Positions 43,306-52,237 of a stretch of DNA of 64,000 nucleotides are shown one piece after another. The notes beneath the pieces were generated by a model, which had not been told where the DNA came from, did no database searches, and saw nothing but the letters and a program-made list of their open reading frames with translations. Position numbers and translations under genes: made by a program. The DNA lies in NCBI GenBank assembly GCA_022925895.1, contig JAKSYS010000183.1:1-64000 (forward strand), given 5' to 3'. Positions within the stretch are counted from its first letter, which is position 1, and each line of letters begins with the position of its first letter. The stretch comes from Fragilaria crotonensis. Taxonomy: Eukaryota; Bacillariophyta; Fragilariophyceae; Fragilariales; Fragilariaceae.

Positions 43306-45108
43306 TACTAAACTCTTCTATACATGTTTATAACCGGCGATCTATTTCTAGGTCGATTCATTTCATGTTGCTAGCCTCAAAGGGCGGGCGAATTGGTTAG
43401 GGACAGAACAAGATAAAGTTGCAATAGCAGAGCTATACGACAGCAGACAGGATGAAAACATGGCGAAAGCGAACGCGTGCGCATAGTGGACACACGGAGG
43501 AGGAAAAGAAGCGATGTTCAGAGAATTCGCAGCAGTAGAGTAGAATCAGGATGACGAGGAGGGAAAGAAGCCCGTGATAGGAAGTTGGAGCTGTAACAGC
43601 GGGTCCGCGGAGCGGAGAGCAGACGCCAAGGAAGGCACGGACAAAGAGATGGGAGGATCCGCACCAAGAGGAGGGGAAGCATAGGGAAAATAAGTCGATA
43701 AAAGTTGTTGGCGCGTCCCGGTTGCAGAGGAGTGGGAGGTGGCAAGGCGCGCAAGACGAAGCCATCGTTTGCGTTGTCGGGGGGGCTGACGGAGTCTGTC
43801 TTCCAGGGGTAGAGTAAAATAACTCTGTAGTATTGGCGAGAATGTTGACTTCAGGGAGTAGAGTTGGGAGATGGCGTGATTTAGTGAAGCATGGACAATG
43901 GCAAGACTATCGGAGCCGACTTCATGAAGCACTGCATTCCTCCTTTTCCAGATGGCCAGAGAGTAGTCTTGAACAGCCAGAATCACATCAGACAGTGAGG
44001 GTTCGGTGCGTTTTCGACTATTAGTCTATTAGTCGAGACTTGCACTGGCGACGAGGCAGCGGCAGAACCCCATTCTAGGCTAACAAAGCCACGGGAGAAG
44101 TTTAACCAACCGATTGCATGTTGTCGATACAGTGCGCGGTCAGCATAAAAAGGAGCGCTGGGACGATCAGCTTCTGTTGGTGCGAGGAGGCTCGACGATA
44201 CCGCAAAGGATGCAGGATTGAGAGTCCAGTCTCGAATGGCTCGAAGGAGAGTAGAGCCGCGTTCGCCATAGTCCGCAAGAACCTTGCGTAGGGGAATCAT
44301 GGCATAATACCGAAATGCAAGAGCACGAGGTTCGACACATGTGAGCATATGTAGAAAGTCCTCCGCTTCTGCGCAGTAGGGGCATTGACGCGCAATCTCC
44401 AAATTGGACCCGCCGCTTCCAAATTTCGCACGCTGAGATCCGAGGTTAAGCCAATTGTGAACCAGCTTCGAGCGGGTGACGGGGTTTACAAGGGCAGGGC
44501 GTCGAGCACCCTGCATGAAGGAGTCCCATGCAATGGATTCCCAGATTTGATTGGTCCATTTGTACTTGGCTTGCAGAAATGCACGGTGGCGAGCCAAACA
44601 GATGGACTCACGGAGGCGAGCAATGTAATGCGACGAGATGACTTGCCCAGAGTATCGGACAGCAACAGAGAGTGTTCGAGGGATAAGAGGAATGGAAAGA
44701 GTGCGCTGTGCAGCATTGCCTGATTGTTGTTTCAGCTGATCAGTAGCCATCGTATCGCACAGAACGTTTAGCTGTGCGGGAAACGGCAGGTCGTCAAAGG
44801 CCGTGGAGTCATCCTGGTGGTTGGGAACATGAGTAAGGCGAAAATGCTTCAAAACGTAGTGAGCGGAGCTCATTGTAGACAGAAGATCGGCGTGGTTGGG
44901 AAAGCGTCGTATGGGAATCAGATCGCGAAGCAGCTTGACGTTGCTGATGGCGCTGGTGCTGTCAACATACAGACGAAAGTTACATTGAATGTCCACCTGG
45001 TGGTAGGTGGCGAATTCGTTGACATAAAGAGTGAGAGATGCAATCGCAGCAGCTTCGCTGCGAAGCGAGCTCTGGCACCGATGCCATCCGTCAACAGGAC
45101 CAGAGTTC
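43306..45108 (-). mobile_element. 5'-truncated LINE (non-LTR retrotransposon) in Harbinger transposase
   Basis: A perfect 15-bp target duplication GGCGTCGCCATTATA lies at 43291-43305 and 45109-45123. It encodes only the end of a LINE ORF2 on the minus strand, so it is 5' truncated within the RNase H domain, as expected for target-primed reverse transcription. No poly(A) tract is seen at the 3' end (43306 side). Confidence 0.9.
43546..45108 (-). pseudogene. LINE ORF2 C-terminal fragment: RNase H, Zn motif
   Basis: Starts inside the element with NSGPVDGWHRCQSSLRSEAA (RNase H Glu region), LYVDSTSAISN (Asp region), and HVPNHQDDSTAFDDLPFPAQLN, the usual GHQDD-like motif. It continues with KLVHNWLNLGSQRAKFG, CPYCAEAEDFLHMLTC (C-x2-C...H-x4-C knuckle), then, after a frame change near 43983, LAVQDYSLAIWKRRNAVLHE. 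The reverse transcriptase and the first RNase H Asp are missing because of truncation. Confidence 0.8.
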
Positions 45109-45123
45109 GGCGTCGCCATTATA

Positions 45124-45835
45124 ATTAAGTGTCCAGCCAGTTGCAAGCAACCTAATCAGTGACCCAGGAAACTACTTTTGCAGAAAGGGGTTTTATGCTT
45201 TGAACGTACAGGCCATCTGTGACAAATCACGACGTGTGCTGTGGATGAGTGCAGGTCATAAGGGTTCTACAGATGATTCTACTGCTTTTCTTGAAACGCA
45301 ACTCTTCAAGATTCTCGAGGACAGTTCCGATTGGCTTCACGAGAAAGGATATTTCTTGGTTGGTGATTCTGCGTACCCATTGATGGGTCACCTCATGGTT
45401 CCATACTCTGATGCCAAGTCCCTTTCTCCCGAAGATGCCTTCAATTTTTGGCATTCCAACAGCCGAATCCAAATCGAATGTACGTTTGGCGAAGTTGTGA
45501 TGCGCTGGGGAATTCTATGGAGGAAGCTGCTTTTTGACATTCAAGATGTCGGCAAGGTAGTAACTGCAGCAATGCTCCTTCATAATTTCTTACTAATTGA
45601 CGAACGAGAATCCGATCTTGGTTTCAATTCTGAAGATGCAGATTACTTTCGCAACTTCTCCCTCCGTGAACTAGATGAGCGTGCTGTCGTGTCGAGTAAG
45701 GCACCATCTGCAGTGGCAACAGCAGTCTGGGTCATTGCGAGGGTCGTCAAACACCTGCAAGGGGGGTGGCATTTCAAGATCAGCATCCATCGTTGTTGCT
45801 TTTTGTGCATTTGTGGCGTTACAGCGAGTGCATAG
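45124..45835 (+). pseudogene. PIF/Harbinger transposase, 3' part
   Basis: Continues the 5' part exactly across the LINE target duplication: IKCPASCKQPNQ, one slip, DPGNYFCRKGFYALNVQAICD, YFLVGDSAYPLMGHLMVPYS (second Asp), NSRIQIECTFGEVVMRWGILW (catalytic Glu region), AAMLLHNFLLIDE. All three catalytic positions of a DDE_4 nuclease are visible. The last 60 residues after DERESDLGF are not family-typical. Confidence 0.85.
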
Positions 45836-46058
45836 ATCTGTGCATAGTACATTCTGCTCCTCGGAGGGAGTTCAAGATATATTCTGTTTGCTTGTCAGAA
45901 GAGAATAACACTCCAGTTCACATCTTGGTCAAATTCTGCGGAGTCCTCTTTTCAGTGTTTCCAACCGTCATAACGAATCAGCCGCAAAAACGGCGTGCAA
46001 AGCGTGCGGTTGCAAGTGATTTTTGCGGCTAAACCTGCAGCGATTGGAAAGGGCCTTA

Positions 46059-46816
46059 GAGCATGCGCACCGGTAGCGCTATTTTGTAGCGTCTTTAGAA
46101 ACTTAAGGTGTCTTTAGAAACCTATTTTGGATATTTCGGAAATGTCCTGTGTGGGTCCTATCCCACACCTGTAACGCTATTTTTTGTCAGATTCAAAAAC
46201 TGGCGCGGACCCGTGCCCAAAATTACAAAGGTCTGACCCGCGCCCGCGCCTAATTACGAAGTATGATCCATACTTCACTCCGTTCTTAAAAATTATAGTG
46301 GGCACTGTCGTCTCTCGACGTATCTTGTCTCGAACTTTTATGAGGAGAACCACTACAGGAGCAGAAGACAATGGGGTATTGTACCTGGTTTGCGTGCAAA
46401 ATGTATGCCAAACTTCAGGGCTGAAGACATTGTCGTCGAATATACAGGAGGAAAAGAACATCCATGTTGATTGGTGTCATTTTTTGTTTTTTGTTTCCTT
46501 CCCAAGATATGACATACGGCGCACGATCGCACGATCGCACGATCGATGGAAGCAAGTCAATCGAAGTGATCAAATAGAGGAAATGCTGCAATCGAACTAA
46601 TCGAATAGGACATATTTCGACACGCTGCAATCTGACATTTGGTGACCAAACGCTATTCCAATGTCCACATGTGGACGTTGGAATAGCGTTTGGTCAGAAA
46701 ATTGCGTCGCAAAAGTTACAATGTAGCGTATCAGGCCCAACCGGTGGTTATAATTTTACGATTTTTCGGTCAGATCTGACAGAAATCAGAAAATAGCGTT
46801 ACCGGTGCGCATGCTC
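46059..46816. mobile_element. TTA-flanked MITE, third of three in a row
   Basis: The terminal inverted repeat GAGCATGCGCACCGGTA (46059-46075; complement at 46800-46816) extends on with CGCTATTTT. TTA lies at 46056-46058 and 46817-46819. Non-coding. A 138-codon frame at 46184-46600 shows no motif. Confidence 0.85.
46644..46695. repeat. Near-perfect 52-bp palindrome
   Basis: Two arms of 26 bases (GACCAAACGCTATTCCAA... and its complement) meet at CACATGTG with one mismatched pair. AACGCTATT is also part of the MITE's terminal region, so this may be an older internal copy of the terminal repeat. Confidence 0.8.
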
Positions 46817-46819
46817 TTA

Positions 46820-47371
46820 TCTGTGGTAACAGGTAAGACAGCAGGGGTTCCTATGGGTCGAGTATGCATAACCCCTGCGGCTGTGCTTAAAAATAGATTT
46901 TTGATTTGGCATATGTTTATATGGTATATACCGTAGTACTGGTACTTGTACGTGTCTGCAAGGTGTAGAAGTGAATTGAAACCTACGCTGCACTGGACTG
47001 AGATGCCATCGTTGTACTGTGCTACCGTGAGGTCATCCATCGAAATGTGAAACATGATACGCTGTACTGACCGGTCTCTAACTAATTTCGTACGAACTAC
47101 GCGACAAATGAGCTCTGGAATGTCAAATGCCATTTCTGACACGTTCGACGAGTGTGTCGTTCATATGCATACGATCGAATGCCGAATTTACTGTACCTGG
47201 TAGCTTATAATTTCTCAGAACGTACTTTGTGTGAAGCCTTCCTACAGTAATTTTCTTACAGTACTACGTACTACATCCTACGATTAGAGTATCATCTCCG
47301 GTGATAGTCTCAATTAAGTGTAATGAGCGATGAGCGATGAAAGATTCGGCCATTTTTCAGAGAGGAGGGGC
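46820..47371. other. Spacer before the second copia element, no gene supported
   Basis: It ends with the original 3' flank of M in cassette V (up to the target duplication GTCTG at 47372-47376). A 118-codon minus frame (46786-47142) overlaps the MITE end and has no recognisable motif. Confidence 0.45.
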
Positions 47372-47376
47372 GTCTG

Positions 47377-47708
47377 TGTTGGGAAAGAACAACCGATTAC
47401 GCGCGACATCGCACCTCCGGGTGCAAATGAGGTTGCGAAAGAACAAGTAAAAGGTAAAGACGAGATACGTGACCTAACGTGGGCCGACATAGTGAAAATG
47501 CCCCCGCGTGAAACGAAGCAGAACGTACTACGAGGAAGAGAAGGTAAAAAAAGGATAAGTTTCGAGCGCACTTTCTCGCAACAATCCCGTTAGTAGAACC
47601 GAAGTTTGATTGACTTCCGACTGCTATCAACATTGTCTACACCGCCTGGAAAAGCAATAAGGAGTTAAACGCTCCATCATATTGTAGGCGGAATAGCTAT
47701 TTGCAACA
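47377..47708 (+). repeat. 5' LTR of the second copia element
   Basis: Starts TGTTGGGAAAGAACAACC and ends GCTATTTGCAACA. It contains an open frame (IRDLTWADIVKMPPRE...SQQSR) that in the 3' LTR is the end of pol. Confidence 0.93.
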
Positions 47709-47790
47709 TTGTTGCGAGAAAGGTACAATTCCTGTATTTATACATCAGACGCATTTTCACTAACGTATCGTTCCTGCCCAAACCCGATTA

Positions 47791-48150
47791 ATGGAAGACA
47801 GAAGCTTCGAAGAGCTTGTTGAGGAACTACGAGAACTGAAGATCAAGGAAGCAGAGCTTACCGTCAGAATCGAGCACGCAAGACTAGCAAGAACAGAGAG
47901 GGCCGTCGCAACAACCGCTCCACCGCTCGAACGTACGTTTTTCACAAACGGTTTCAGGCCGGGCGATCGCGTTCGCGTCACGAACAAGGTACGGAAGCCA
48001 GCAACTGCGGGGCCAACGTGGACCGAAGCTAGGGAGCGCCTGGCCACAGTAACAAGGGTCATTCCCGATCAGGTTCACATTCTAACGGACAACGGAACCA
48101 AGACCTGGCGAGCCCCAAATAACCTGAAGCAGATATTCGACTCGCACTAG
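47791..48150 (+). CDS. Copia leader ORF (119 aa)
   Basis: MEDRSFEELVEELRELKIKE begins a coiled-coil N-terminus (about residues 1-35). It is followed by FRPGDRVRVTNKVRKP, then ERLATVTRVIPDQVHILTDN and GTKTWRAPNNLKQIF, a small beta-type domain. I associate this ORF with the 5' part of some diatom copia elements, just before gag; function unknown. It ends five bases before the gag ATG (48156). Confidence 0.65.
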   Translation: MEDRSFEELVEELRELKIKEAELTVRIEHARLARTERAVATTAPPLERTFFTNGFRPGDRVRVTNKVRKPATAGPTWTEARERLATVTRVIPDQVHILTDNGTKTWRAPNNLKQIFDSH

Positions 48151-48155
48151 CCAGC

Positions 48156-48680
48156 ATGAGCAGCAACAGCAGTACCGCTGCCGACACCACCACCAGCGGT
48201 CTAACAACCGACACTGGACGAAGCAACCCCCCGGGGCGGACGGGAGGCCGCGGCAGAGGGCGCGGAGGCAGAGGAGGCGGACGCGGACACGCTCGCTCCA
48301 CCGCTTCCAGGCCCAGGAGTAGCGGTTTCAAAGGCACGACCCCGGAGATGAACGGGAACGTTTTTGAGTGTTATGATGAGCAGACGGATCGTAGGCAGTA
48401 CATGAAAACGCTCGAGGCTTTGGAGGGATACGCGAAGAAGACCCTTAAATACGCCGAAGACCTGTCCCCACTCTTCGCATCCGAGATGAAGCTACCTGTA
48501 CTGGAGAAACCAGCGAGGCCAGGTGAAGAGGCTGACGAAACGGACATCGCAATTTGGAACGAGGACGTTCGCGACTATGCGAAGAGGAAGCGCGTTCTCC
48601 GAGGGAACCTCGCTGCGATCCACGCGGTTATTTGGGGACAGTGTAGCGAATCCATGAAGGCGAAAGGCCTGACATTGCTA
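48156..48680 (+). pseudogene. gag: Copia gag, truncated by internal deletion
   Basis: MSSNSSTAADTTTSGLT is followed by an Arg/Gly-rich segment (RTGGRGRGRGGRGGGRGH, about residues 27-45), then MNGNVFECYDEQTDRRQYMK, WNEDVRDYAKRKRVLRGN and VIWGQCSESMKAK. At about 48665 the sequence jumps to integrase in a different frame. The gag frame itself stays open to 48899 without family similarity. Confidence 0.75.
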
Positions 48681-50425
48681 CCCTCAAGGGCAAGACCACA
48701 CGTGCCGGCACCGCCACGCACACGCCTGCGTTCGAATCCGTTCCTCTGCCCCCTCCGGTGCTCGAACACCACCGCGACGTCGTACTGTGCGTTGATTTTT
48801 TCTTTGTCCAAGGCCATCCGTTTCTTCACACCATCTCGCGCAACATCCAGTTCCGCACAGTCAGCTCCGTCCCTGACCGCACACATTCTACAATGGTGAA
48901 AGAAATCCAGGCCATCCTCCGCCTCTACGCCGACCGCGGTTTCCGCGTGCGCACCCTCCATGTTGATCACGAGTTCGCCTGCGTCCGCAACGACATCTCA
49001 CCAGTTCACCTTGACGTCGTCGCCCCCGACAGCCACGTTGGGGAAATTGAGCGCTCCGTTTGCACCGTGAAGGAGCGCCTCCGGTCCACCGTCCACGGTC
49101 TCCCTTTCAAGCGTTTGCCCAAGCTCATGATCGTCCACATGGTGGCCGACGCTGTACGCTGCCTCAACATGTTCCCCGCCGACAACGGCGTCTCATCTTC
49201 CCTGAGCCCCCTTTCCATCGTGACCGGCGTCCCGCCTCCCGACTACGCGTCTCTTCGTCTCGAGTTTGGCTCCTATGTCCAACTTTTCCAAGACCATTCC
49301 CCGTCCAACACCATCGCTGCCCGCACCCTCGGCGCCATTGCCCTCACCCCGACTGGCAACGCGCACGGCGACTACCACTTCCTGTCGCTCGCGTCCGGTT
49401 GTCGTGTCTCCCGACACCGCTGGACCGCCCTCCCGATGACCGACATTGCTATCGCTCGTGTCGAGACCCTCGCCCTTCACGAAAAGCAGCCCCTCATTCA
49501 GGAGGATGGCCTCGTCGTTGAATGGCGCCCAAACCAGCCCGTTGACGTTGACGAATACGACCGCGACTACGTTCCCCCCCTTCGCGATGATGTCGATGAC
49601 CCCCTCCTCGCCGCCGATTATCCCCCCCTTGACCCGACCGAATTGGCTGATCTTCGCGCCGATGCTGCTCCTCTCGATGATGCCCCTTTTCCCGCCGTCG
49701 CGTTCGAGGACCAAGGAGCGCACATACCGCAGCCCGACGCTAACCCCGCCATCAACAATCGGCAACAGGAACCCTATCCAGCGTTTGACGAAACCAACGA
49801 GCACAATGATTCATCTGCATCCTACGAGGAAGACGACGAGGAAGACGCCGACGAACACACCTACGACGACACAAATGGGGACTACACAGCACAAGAAGAC
49901 GACGAAGGCTACGAACAGGACCATGACGAACCACACGTCGACGCAGACGCAGATTTTAACCACGATGACGCCGCACTACTAGGAGACGACAACGACGCAC
50001 ACGACGGGCGCCTCCAAGATGATACGAACGCGGCGGAGCAAGGAGCGAACACGACCACCGGTACGGACCAAGGAGCGGCTTTACAAGCCAGATACAACTT
50101 TCGGAACCGAGTTGACAGTACCGCCAGGCGATTCAGAACTGCCATGGATGAACCATTCAACAACAAGTCGTACTTCCCGCCAACTCAGCTTTTATACGCT
50201 GGCGGCGACATTTTTTGCTACATCATGGACATGTGCGCGACTGACCCTGAGTTTGCCTACACCATGACACAGATGTCTGCCAATGCAGGGATAAAAAAGC
50301 ACGGAAGAAAGGCAATGGAGGCTTTAATGGCCGAATTCGCTCAACTCGAGGACCTAACTGCCTACGAACCGCTTGACCCCACAAAGCTGACCAGGGCCCA
50401 AAGAAATCGGCCCTCAGAGCCATAA
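48666..50425 (+). pseudogene. pol: Copia integrase and RT linker of the second element
   Basis: Begins at the deletion joint with PDIATLKGKTTRAG (integrase N-terminal side), then VLCVDFFFVQGHPFLHTIS (first Asp), LHVDHEFACVRND (second Asp) and HVGEIERSVCTVKERLRS (Glu), so the DDE triad is present. The C-terminal region (GDYHFLSLASGCRVSRHRW) leads to a long acidic Asp/Glu linker and the RT N-terminus (RKAMEALMAEFAQLEDL). A slip at about 50400 separates it from the RT frame. The integrase Zn finger is missing. Confidence 0.8.
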
Positions 50426-50429
50426 ATCT

Positions 50430-52122
50430 GATCAAGGAGAAACGGTGCGGAAAGCTAAAAGGACGCACTGTTGCAGACGGACGAGCACAGAGGACACTGT
50501 ACGACAAATCAGAAACTGCATCGCCAACGGTGGCTACGGACTCCCTCATGATATCGATTGCGTGCGACGCTCGAGAACGACGTGACGTTGGCACCGCCGA
50601 TATCGCCGGGGCATATCTAAAAGCATACATGAAGGATTTTGTAATCATGAAGTACACGGGTGCGTCCGTAGACATATTATGTGAGATGAACCCCAGGTAC
50701 AAGGTTTTTGTAACCGTCGAGAATGGGCAGAAGGTCATATACGTGCGACTCATCAAGGCCTTATATGGGTGCGTACAGTCTGCCCTCTTGTGGTACGAAA
50801 TGTTTCATTCGTACCTTGCTGAAATTGGTTTTGAGTTGAACCCATATGATCCGTGCGTAGCAAACAAGATCATAAATGGTAAACAATGCACCATCGCGTG
50901 GTACGTCAACGACATGAAAATTTCACACGTCGACCCGAACGTTGTCACCGACGTGATTGGACAGATCGAAGACCGTTTTGGGAAGATGACCGTCACCAGA
51001 GGTAAGGAGCACACGTTCCTTGGAATGAAGATTTTGTACAAGGAGAACGGAACTGCAGAGATCACAATGCGAGACTACTTGGAGGAAGCCATCGCAGACT
51101 CCGGGTTGGACATAACCAGGAGCGCTTCCACGCCGGCCAGGAGAGACTTGTTCGAGACCGATGCCACCGCACGGGCCCTAACGAAGAGGGACGCCGAGGT
51201 TTTTCATAGCGTGGCCGCCAAGCTTTTATACGTATCCATCCGTGCGCGCATGGACATACTGCTCCCCGTCATTTTTCTGTGCACGCGAGTGTCCAAAAGC
51301 ACGGAGCAGGACCGGGCCAAGTTAAAGCGAGTGTTGGAGTACTTGAAGGGGACTCTACATCTCAAGTATACGATTGGCTCTGACGACATGGGAAAAATCA
51401 GGACCTGGGTGGACGCATCGTACGCAGTTCACCCCGATATGAAGAGCCACACCGGCGGCCTACTATCGTTCGGAACCGGCGGATTAGTCTGCAAGTCAGG
51501 CAAGCAGAAGCTTAACACCAAAAGTTCCACTGAAGCGGAGCTAGTCGGAGCCAGTGACTACTTGCCTAACTTGATATGGGTACAGAATTTCCTCAAAGGA
51601 CAGGGATACAAGGTGACAGAGAGTACGCTACAACAGGACAACGAAAGTGCAATCAAGGTGGAGAAGAACGGACGGATGTCGGCTGGACAGAAGTCTAGAC
51701 ACATCGACGTTAGGTATTTTTGGATTAAAGATCGGGTGGAGTCAAGCGGAATCACTATACAGCATTGTCCCACCCTCGAGATGTTAGCGGATTTTTTTAC
51801 CAAACCTCTACAAGGAAACCTGTTCCGCCGCTTCCGCGACGTCGTGCTAGGGTACAGTCACATCGACACCCTTCGGCGCGACCCCGCCGTACCGTTCGAG
51901 GAGCGTGTTGGGAAAGAACAACCGATTACGCGCGACATCGCACCTCCGGGTGCAAATGAGGTTGCGAAAGAACAAGTAAAAGGTAAAGACGAGATACGTG
52001 ACCTAACGTGGGCCGACATAGTGAAAATGCCCCCGCGTGAAACGAAGCAGAACGTACTACGAGGAAGAGAAGGTAAAAAAAGGATAAGTTGCGAGCGCAC
52101 TTTCTCGCAACAATCCCGTTAG
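50430..52122 (+). pseudogene. pol: Copia RT and RNase H of the second element, altered RT active site
   Basis: Continues RT with KKSALRAINLIKEKRCG, DVGTADIAGAYLKAYM (first catalytic Asp), VIYVRLIKALYGCVQSALLWY and AWYVNDMKISH. The usual YVDD is YVND here: codon AAC at 50908-50910. RNase H follows with TWVDASYAVHPDMKSHTG, STEAELVGASDYL and QQDNESAI, and then HIDVRYFWIKDRV and LADFFTKPLQG. The last about 70 codons run into the 3' LTR (TWADIVKMPPRE) and end at 52122. With the Asp-to-Asn change the RT should be inactive. Confidence 0.85.
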
Positions 52123-52237
52123 TAGAACCGAAGTTTGATTGACTTCCGACTGCTATCAACATTGTCTACACCGCCTGGAAAAGCAATAAGGAGTTAAACG
52201 CTCCATCATATTGTAGGCGGAATAGCTATTTGCAACA
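51906..52237 (+). repeat. 3' LTR of the second copia element
   Basis: 332 bp, one base different from the 5' LTR. Its left part is the coding end of pol. Its right end supplies the last codons of the neighbouring minus-strand M gene. Confidence 0.93.

Larger units (their letters stand above)
41996..46055. mobile_element. PIF/Harbinger transposon with hAT MITE and LINE inserted
   Basis: The terminal repeat is GGCCCGTTCCAATCGC at the left, and GGCCCTTTCCAATCGC when the right end is inverted (21 bases with one difference). TTA flanks it at 41993-41995 and 46056-46058, matching the TWA preference of the superfamily. Subterminal TCAGCCGCA motifs repeat at both ends, and a 29-bp unit repeats at 42506-42575. 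The transposase is split by the LINE at 43306. Without the two insertions it would be about 1.9 kb. Confidence 0.88.
47377..52237 (+). mobile_element. Copia (CoDi-type) element, young, internally deleted
   Basis: LTRs are at 47377-47708 and 51906-52237 (332 bp each, TG...CA) with a single difference (T at 47560, G at 52089). The 5-bp target duplication GTCTG is at 47372-47376 and 52238-52242. Internal order: ORF of 119 codons, gag start, a deletion joining gag to integrase, IN, RT with a frame slip, RNase H. The near-identical LTRs indicate recent insertion; the deletion of capsid end, zinc knuckle and protease means it moved with help from another copy. Confidence 0.93.

Noticed and set aside
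46184-46600. 138-codon plus-strand ORF
   Set aside because: It lies inside a MITE with terminal repeats, has no motif, and is low-complexity in part.
46786-47142. 118-codon minus-strand ORF
   Set aside because: It overlaps the end of the MITE terminal repeat and has no recognisable domain or paralogue in the array.
49193-49804. 203-codon minus-strand ORF in the second copia element
   Set aside because: It is antisense to integrase and the acidic linker and mirrors their codon composition.
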